From positions 225,531 to 289,530 of the forward strand of contig NZ_JAGETZ010000008.1 in the NCBI RefSeq assembly GCF_017571495.1: a DNA stretch of 64,000 nucleotides, read 5' to 3'. The position numbers and the translations under genes were made by a program. Shown here in pieces: positions 58,722-64,000 of the stretch (its first letter is position 1; each line of letters opens with the position of its first letter). The notes under the pieces were generated by a model. The model searched no databases. It was given only the letters and a program-made list of their open reading frames with translations, and was not told the origin of the DNA. This stretch comes from Hymenobacter negativus. Its GTDB lineage: Bacteria; Bacteroidota; Bacteroidia; Cytophagales; Hymenobacteraceae.

Positions 58722-58752
58722 ATATATTCCTTTTTACATAAAAGGAATATAT
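58722..58752. promoter_or_regulatory. perfect 13-bp AT-rich inverted repeat
   Basis: ATATATTCCTTTT, loop TACAT, AAAAGGAATATAT, 40 bp upstream of the start at 58793. A second palindrome, TTTATCGATAAA, is close by near 58690. Confidence 0.55.
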
Positions 58753-58792
58753 ATACTTTCGTTTGTCATTTTTTCATTTTCTCAACCCTTCT

Positions 58793-60657
58793 ATGAAAGC
58801 AAATTTTATTTCTTTACTAGCCGCGACAGTTCTGGGGCTTGGCCTCGGTAGTACGCAGCGTGCCCAGGCGCAGGCCCCCTGCAGCAACCTAATAACTAAC
58901 GGCAATTTCGAAGCCCTTTTTCCTTACGGGGTTTCCGGCTCCATCGGCAACGCCAACGAACTGCCTAACTGGACCACCCTTTATGGACGCCCGATTTCTA
59001 TCACACGAGTGCGCCTACCACGTCCAGCCAGAGTACCAACCCGGCGTACGCTCCATTTGGTCACTTTGCGCCTTACGACTACAGTAATGGCAGTTTGGGC
59101 ATCCTCGCGCTGCAAGATGTGGGCACCTATTATTATACGGAGTACACCGCACAGCAATTGCCCAATGTGCTCGCCACCGGGCAATACTACCTCAGCATGC
59201 GGGTCCTCAGCGCTGGTAATGGGCGATTCGCCGCCAAGGTAGGGGCACGGCTCTCATCACAAGCCTCGTTAGGCAACGCGCCGGCGCGCGACGGCATTGT
59301 TAACGGTCCCTATCCCGGCGCATATAGCCAAAGCGTCATAGCTGGGACTAATTCTACCAACCCATCTGATCCTAATAGTGAGTGGACCCGGGTCTCAAAC
59401 CAGTTTCATGTTGACCAAAGTGATGCATTGAACCATCTCATCATTGGCAACTTCGACGCGAACCACGAATTGAACGAACCGCGTCCTTGGGCGCAATGGC
59501 CGTACGCCTATGTGTACGTTGATAACGTCGAGTTGTACAAAATTCCTACGGCGGGCCCACCCAACGTGGCCTGTACAGGAACCGGGGCAACACCTGGGGT
59601 AACCATTGGCGAAGGGTGTTCCATCCCAGGCGCACTCTACTTTTGGATTCCTTCGACAGGCCTTAGTTCTCCTACTAGTATAACGACAATGGCTAATCCA
59701 AATACGACGACGACCTATACGCTAGCCGTTATCTTGCCGGATCACAGCATTTCTTATTCCACTACCACGGTCACACCTTGCCCATGTCCAGCCCCTACTG
59801 CTCTGCCGACTTGTGCGTTGCTTGGCGACCCCGTGACGCTGGCTACCACGCCAGTTAGCCCCTGTAATAGTAATTACGGGGATACGTACGAGTGGAACGG
59901 ACCATGGGGGGGCAACCTATTCACGTCAAACCAGTTAAATCCCACCTTGACAGCGGTACAGGCCAGCGACAACTTTTACTGGGGTGATTACACGTTGACC
60001 GTTAGACGAGGCGGGGTGGTCATTTCAACAAGCACCACGTCGGTATATCCCCTTAATCTTGTCGCTATTAAGGACCATGCACAGGGCGGCCAAACAATTG
60101 CCGACTACACCACAGTGTGTCAATCGGATAATATCTTGTTCGTACCGTTTGGCAATGGCTCAACGCAAGGCACTTGGTCGATAACTGGGGGCCCCTTTAC
60201 ACGATATGGAACGTCTCCCACCTATCCGGATGGCTACTGGGTTCGCCCAGATGCGCCTACGCCGGGCTCACTCCCTGTTGTCTACACCGTCAGCTATACC
60301 GCGCCGTGTACACAGGCACCCGGCAGTAACAACCCCAGCACCATTACCACCTCTTTTCACTTCGTTTCTGTTGTCCGAACCAGCGCCTGTGGGCAAGCGG
60401 CACGCACCACAATGGAAACGCCAAAAATTTCCACTTATCCGTCCCCAGCAGGAGAAGAACTCACTGTTCAGATAGGCGAAGAAATGCTCAGTGACGTCCA
60501 ACTGGTGAACAGTAAAGGGCAGGAAGTGAAGCAGCTGCACGCCATGCAAAAAGCCGGGCATTTCAACGTTTCGGACGTGCCCAATGGCTTATATTTATTA
60601 CAGGCTCAACCTGTCAACGGTCAGGCACAAACCGTGCGCGTCATGATTCAGCACTAA
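58793..60657 (+). pseudogene. frameshifted secreted T9SS protein
   Basis: The first frame starts MKANFISLLAATVLGLGLGS (signal) and CSNLITNGNFEALFPYG up to NWTTLYG (about 58985). The continuation TPDFYHTSAPTTSSQSTNPA ... to the Por-type end (STYPSPAGEELTVQI ... VPNGLYLLQAQPVNG) is in another frame. Both parts match the domain order of the intact 34272-36077 gene, so a single-base change has split it. It could also be a sequence error. Confidence 0.7.
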
Positions 60658-60680
60658 CGCCTCGGTTTCCTCCTGCTTCA

Positions 60681-61054
60681 AAGCCCCAGCCGTGTCCAGC
60701 AGCTGGGGCTTTTATATTCAGGGCATGAAATACCCGGCTGTCCGTCACCGCCAACGCCTGCCCTCGAACGTGCGCTTTCGCCGGCGCTACTGGCTGTTCT
60801 GGTTTTTTTGTGGCTGGCTTTGCGTTGGCCGCCTGGGAATGGTAGCAGTGGGTGGGCGCTGGCTTAAGGCCTCAGGGGTGACTACCATGCGAACGGATAC
60901 ATGACCGTTTTGGATGGAGAATCGAGTTCACGAAACTCATCTCCATTTGACGTTTCGTGAACGTTGATTAATGAACGGGTTTCTTGAACTCAATCGGGTC
61001 TGTAAGCAGCTTTAGTTGATAAGGACAGGCTTCACAGCTGGTAGTTCAGGAAAA
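60681..61054 (+). repeat. 374-bp duplicated module, copy 2
   Basis: Gap-free match to 3707-4080. It contains the same terminator, 59-aa ORF and inverted repeat (GTTCACGAAAC 60926-60936, GTTTCGTGAAC 60952-60962) and ends in TTCAGGAAAA. Confidence 0.9.
60725..60904 (+). CDS. small basic membrane protein in duplicated module, copy 2
   Basis: Same frame and length as 3751-3930 with only a few residue changes near the C-terminus (KASGVTTMRTDT against KAPAVTTMRTDT). The Arg-rich start and one membrane helix are kept. Confidence 0.5.
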   Translation: MKYPAVRHRQRLPSNVRFRRRYWLFWFFCGWLCVGRLGMVAVGGRWLKASGVTTMRTDT

Positions 61055-61066
61055 CGAGGGTTTGGG

Positions 61067-61651
61067 CTATCCTTTCAGCAATCGGCCGTATGCCTCGAAA
61101 GTCGCCGCGACAAAAGGCTGGTCGTCCGGGGCAGCCTCTTGCACCCGGCCGTCCTCGTCAACGGTGGCGGACATGGCTTGTCCCGCCCGGCAAAGAAATG
61201 CGCCGCCTTGTTCTTCCAAGTCCAAAAACGCGGTGGTGTGGAGCTCGCGGGCCAGTTCCCGAAACCACTGCTGCACGGCTGCGGACCGCTCGAGCAAGCG
61301 GCTCATGTCCGAGGTTGCGGCCGTGAGCTGCACGTACACGTCCGGCAAGCCGTCCCGCCGCAACGTGGACAAATACCAGTACCCGACCCGTCCCGTTGTG
61401 TCAGTGGGAAAATAACGGGGATCGAGCCCTTGGCCCCGGAAAGCTGGACTACCAGCGGGTTGCCCCAACGCTTCGGTGCGTGCACGGTCGAGGTATGCGC
61501 GCAGCACGTCGTCAAGGGGGAAGTCAAGGGTCACCGCGGTGCCAAAGGGGGCGGGGAGTTCTTCCACGGTGCCGGCTTGCCGCAGCCGGGCCTGTAAGCG
61601 CGATTCCTCCGCAGCAGGCAGCACAAAAACAACACTGTAATCGAGGCCCAT
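61067..61651 (-). CDS. hypothetical protein (194 aa), cassette-array gene
   Basis: MGLDYSVVFVLPAAEESRLQ begins a soluble alpha/beta protein (GYWYLSTLRRDGLPDVYVQL; WFRELARELHTTAFLDLEEQ). Acidic helical surfaces and small size would fit an immunity-type protein, but no family is recognised. ATG 61651 was chosen because the upstream extension crosses a boundary motif at 61736. Its 3' end abuts the 374-bp module. Confidence 0.55.
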   Translation of the reverse strand: MGLDYSVVFVLPAAEESRLQARLRQAGTVEELPAPFGTAVTLDFPLDDVLRAYLDRARTEALGQPAGSPAFRGQGLDPRYFPTDTTGRVGYWYLSTLRRDGLPDVYVQLTAATSDMSRLLERSAAVQQWFRELARELHTTAFLDLEEQGGAFLCRAGQAMSATVDEDGRVQEAAPDDQPFVAATFEAYGRLLKG

Positions 61652-61735
61652 GAGGAAAGACGGAAAAGTGTAGACTGGAGAGGGTGCGGCGACAAAAGAA
61701 GGAGCATGTATCGAAGTTTCGCAACTTTTGCTTAG

Positions 61736-61767
61736 TTCACATAAACGGTGGTCTAAATTAAGGAGGG
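61736..61767 (+). repeat. cassette boundary motif
   Basis: TTCACATAAACGGTGG, then TCTAAATTAAGGAGGG: the most diverged of the full-length copies. Confidence 0.65.
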
Positions 61768-61794
61768 CTTGGCCCAACACCGAAAGAAGCAAAA

Positions 61795-62268
61795 TTAAAG
61801 CGGGAGGTAATCGTCACCGATTTCCTGAATGTGTTCGTTGTCACTGGCGCGGCACAGCACCAGAAAAGCCGCCAGTTCTTCTTGGTACTGCAGGAGGGTA
61901 TAGAGCTCGGCAATGCGTCGATAGTTCCAGTCGTCGTTGTCGGCCAAGTACAGGGCAATCAAAGGCTGGAGTTGATTCCTGAACTCAGGGTCCTCTTTGT
62001 GCTGGGATAATATCTCCCGGTCCAAGCGGATTTTATCGAGGTCGGTGCTGTCGATGGCGAAGCTTAGCACCCGCGAAAGCAAGGGCAGGAGTATCTCAAG
62101 GCCGGGGTCGAGGGCACTCCACAGCGACAAAGCCGAGAGACTATCCTCCGTCAGCGCCTTATCCAAATCGAGAGCCAGCTGCTCCTTGTCCTGCAAGACA
62201 GCATACTGGCGCATCCCATACGCTCGTGCGGATTCGCACAGCTGAAGCCACTGAGTTGAATAGGTCAT
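61795..62268 (-). CDS. hypothetical helical acidic protein (157 aa), cassette-array gene
   Basis: MTYSTQWLQLCESARAYGMR begins an all-helical acidic protein (KALTEDSLSALSLWSALDPG; LYLADNDDWNYRRIAELYTL). ATG 62268 was chosen over 62307, which lies in the boundary motif at 62303. The shape resembles polymorphic-toxin immunity proteins, without a recognised family. Confidence 0.55.
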   Translation of the reverse strand: MTYSTQWLQLCESARAYGMRQYAVLQDKEQLALDLDKALTEDSLSALSLWSALDPGLEILLPLLSRVLSFAIDSTDLDKIRLDREILSQHKEDPEFRNQLQPLIALYLADNDDWNYRRIAELYTLLQYQEELAAFLVLCRASDNEHIQEIGDDYLPL

Positions 62269-62302
62269 TGTGCTGAATAGTACTGACGCAAGGGTGCCAA
62301 TG

Positions 62303-62334
62303 TTCAAGAAAACGGTGGTCTAAATTATCGAGCG
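62303..62334 (+). repeat. cassette boundary motif
   Basis: TTCAAGAAAACGGTGG, then TCTAAATTATCGAGCG. Confidence 0.8.
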
Positions 62335-62365
62335 TAAAACTGTTCATGCTGCTATCTTCGACTCG

Positions 62366-62830
62366 ATGAAAATAAAGGTTGGGGCTTGGCTACTTGCGTA
62401 CTTCGTCGGCTTGACTTCCTGCCAGCCTATCTCCGAGCGGAGCGTGGGGCTACACGAAGACCCGTTTTACCGCTCCACCGGGGGATTTGATAGCCAGCGA
62501 CTGCCGTTGCTGGCCCCCTATGAAGCCATTAGCATCAACCGACGGGATGGGTGGATAGTCAAGCTCTTTTCTGATTCTGGAGCTGTTTCCTCGGTGTTTC
62601 ATGCGCAACGCATGGCCATCTGCCAAGCGAAACTATACCTGGCTGCGAAAGGCGTGAATTATGTCCGCGGGAGCGAAGTGTCGGCGCTCTGGGTGGTGCT
62701 TGCCCCGCCGTATCAGGAACGGGTGTTCGTGGACTCCACCGCCTTCTATCAACACAGCCCGCTGCGACTTCAATGGCGCAACATGGACCAAGCGTACCTG
62801 GAATTTGTGCGGTCGAAAACCACACCATGA
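62366..62830 (+). CDS. hypothetical lipoprotein (154 aa), cassette-array gene
   Basis: The signal peptide MKIKVGAWLLAYFVGLTSC has lipobox Cys19. The mature domain (YEAISINRRDGWIVKLFSDS; FHAQRMAICQAKLYLAAKGV) is alpha/beta and of unknown family. It sits alone between boundary motifs at 62303 and 62885. Confidence 0.55.
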   Translation: MKIKVGAWLLAYFVGLTSCQPISERSVGLHEDPFYRSTGGFDSQRLPLLAPYEAISINRRDGWIVKLFSDSGAVSSVFHAQRMAICQAKLYLAAKGVNYVRGSEVSALWVVLAPPYQERVFVDSTAFYQHSPLRLQWRNMDQAYLEFVRSKTTP

Positions 62831-62884
62831 CAACAAGCGGCCGTTTTTCCTGCTGCTATAGGTAGTAAGCAAAGCTCTTCCGCG

Positions 62885-62916
62885 TTCAGGAAAACGGTGG
62901 TCTAAATTAAGGAGCG
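62885..62916 (+). repeat. cassette boundary motif
   Basis: TTCAGGAAAACGGTGG, then TCTAAATTAAGGAGCG. Confidence 0.8.
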
Positions 62917-62927
62917 GTTAAGGAAGC

Positions 62928-63284
62928 TTACGTCGCTTCACTCTTCTGCGGGAAGTAGATAATGCCCAGTACCTCCTTCAAATTTTCCTCTACAAATAGA
63001 ACGCAGTCGCCCTCCAGGCACTTGATTTTGAGAAGACGGATGTTGGCCAGTGAGCTAGCAGCCATTGCTTCTACCGCCTCCTTTAATCCCTCGTAAAATT
63101 CCCCTGTGACGTATTGAGTTAATCCCAGACGGGTCTCATAGACATGGTATAAATGGTAACGGGGCATGACAAAATCCACCGTAGCCGAAGGGGCCAGTTC
63201 TTGAAGGAGCGCGAGTAGTTCAGGATTAGAAGAATCCCCCTTGGCCATTAATTCGTACAGTAAATGTTGTGAAATAGGTAGCAT
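62928..63284 (-). CDS. hypothetical protein (118 aa), cassette-array gene
   Basis: MLPISQHLLYELMAKGDSSN begins a small alpha/beta protein (ATVDFVMPRYHLYHVYETRL; NIRLLKIKCLEGDCVLFVEE). Opposite orientation to its neighbours, between boundary motifs at 62885 and 63358. Unrecognised. Confidence 0.55.
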   Translation of the reverse strand: MLPISQHLLYELMAKGDSSNPELLALLQELAPSATVDFVMPRYHLYHVYETRLGLTQYVTGEFYEGLKEAVEAMAASSLANIRLLKIKCLEGDCVLFVEENLKEVLGIIYFPQKSEAT

Positions 63285-63357
63285 GAGCGCAGGAAAGGCG
63301 GTAAAACGATAAGATAAGCACCCTACTTACAAGTATAGCCCAAAGGAGAAATGGGCG

Positions 63358-63389
63358 TTCAGGAAAACGATGGTCTAAATTAACGAGCC
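63358..63389 (+). repeat. cassette boundary motif
   Basis: TTCAGGAAAACGATGG, then TCTAAATTAACGAGCC. Confidence 0.8.
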
Positions 63390-63401
63390 TATCTTTTGGT
63401 C

Positions 63402-63857
63402 ATGTTTCCTTGGAAGAAGACGTTTCTCGCTAGCAGTACCCTTCTGTTGTCGTGTGTTCTGCTTGGCCCGTTCGTTAGCGGGAAAACGGCTGGTTGCCTA
63501 CCATCCCAGCAGGGAGGCTCGCCGGTTATGCCCCGCGAAGGAAAGCATGCACTGGGGTGCGTTTATGATAGGCAGGGCCGAACACGCTACTACGTGGTAA
63601 CGGATTTTTATCGGGTACGAGCCGCTCAACAACTCCATGGGCACAGCCGGGTGCTCTTCCTCAGTCCCCAGCACGTCGTGGTGGCTCAATATGAGTTGAG
63701 CCTGCCCGAAGAGTTGCCGTATCAACTAGTGCAGAATACGCTGTTCTTTGGCCAGGCCCTGGCCAAAGGCCGCCAGTACCAACAACGGATTGACGATTTA
63801 CCCCTGAGCCTCTGCGTTGAGCCAAACAACTGTTATCTCAAGGCGGCCCTGAAGTAG
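63402..63857 (+). CDS. hypothetical secreted protein (151 aa), cassette-array gene
   Basis: MFPWKKTFLASSTLLLSCVL gives a signal peptide or lipoprotein-like start. The mature part has beta strands (RTRYYVVTDFYRVRAAQQLH; QHVVVAQYELSLPEELPYQL) and three Cys. Starts 12 bp after a boundary motif. Unrecognised. Confidence 0.55.
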   Translation: MFPWKKTFLASSTLLLSCVLLGPFVSGKTAGCLPSQQGGSPVMPREGKHALGCVYDRQGRTRYYVVTDFYRVRAAQQLHGHSRVLFLSPQHVVVAQYELSLPEELPYQLVQNTLFFGQALAKGRQYQQRIDDLPLSLCVEPNNCYLKAALK

Positions 63858-64000
63858 CGTAAACCATACCCTACAGGGTTCATTCAAACGGTCCGAAGGT
63901 AAACCAGCTGCGTCTGGTGAAAGGAGCCATTAATTTTAATAGACCTTTGCTAGCAGGTATTACTTCGCCGCACTAGTTCCCTGTGTCTACTTCTTTGCGC
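63858..64000. other. end of window, possible weak boundary motif
   Basis: TTCATTCAAACGGTCCGAAGG at 63881-63901 loosely resembles the array motif. No gene start is seen before the edge. Confidence 0.3.

Overview
The window looks like a chromosomal stretch of a GC-rich Bacteroidota, most likely a Hymenobacter-type bacterium. This is inferred from several signs. Secreted proteins end in type IX secretion (T9SS) sorting domains. Promoters fit the Bacteroidota TTTG / TAnnTTTG pattern. Starts lack clear Shine-Dalgarno sites, and surface proteins carry Peptidase_S74 domains. No rRNA and no intact tRNA was recognised. Most accessory genes end in a strong GC-rich hairpin of the type AAAAGCCCC...GGGGCTTTT.

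Most of it, from beyond the left edge to about 53.9 kb, is a tailed-phage prophage loaded with and broken up by cargo. On the minus strand lie a capsid gene and a ClpP-like protease/scaffold fusion (1-2363), a tail and neck cluster (25988-31718), terminase (31721-33692) and an early/replication block (36294-42840). The early block includes a RecA-fold helicase and an initiator gene that may contain the origin. A LexA/CI-type repressor (42889-43752) faces the early genes, and a tyrosine integrase (52531-53859) lies at the right. The tape-measure gene (13677-16211) is on the opposite strand from all other structural genes. A pair of 49-bp inverted repeats brackets it, which suggests an inversion.

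The cargo includes several likely defence modules. Directly behind the repressor is an AT-rich operon of a DNA methyltransferase, a DUF262 protein and a HEPN ribonuclease (43799-46944). At 22358-24581 sit an Mrr-like nuclease, an Abi-alpha (DUF4393) protein and a small membrane protein. At 16894-18888 are a six-repeat CapR/DUF723 protein with a GIY-YIG-like end and a second GIY-YIG-like protein. Other cargo includes a DUF6934 gene pair, an avidin-family protein, several T9SS-secreted or S74 surface proteins and many small secreted proteins.

Two loci at 3.6-5.8 kb and 58.4-63.9 kb share the same plan. Each has a truncated signal-peptide orphan, a terminator and a 374-bp duplicated module with a small membrane-protein ORF and an 11-bp inverted repeat. 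A series of unrelated small genes on both strands follows, separated by a conserved boundary motif of about 32 bp. This resembles a gene-cassette array and is the least explained structure in the window.

Decay is visible in a frameshifted IS3 element (54660-55726), an endolysin fragment with an internal stop, a frameshifted T9SS gene (58793-60657), a frameshifted small gene (25739-25860) and a broken antitoxin-like gene (9286-9517).
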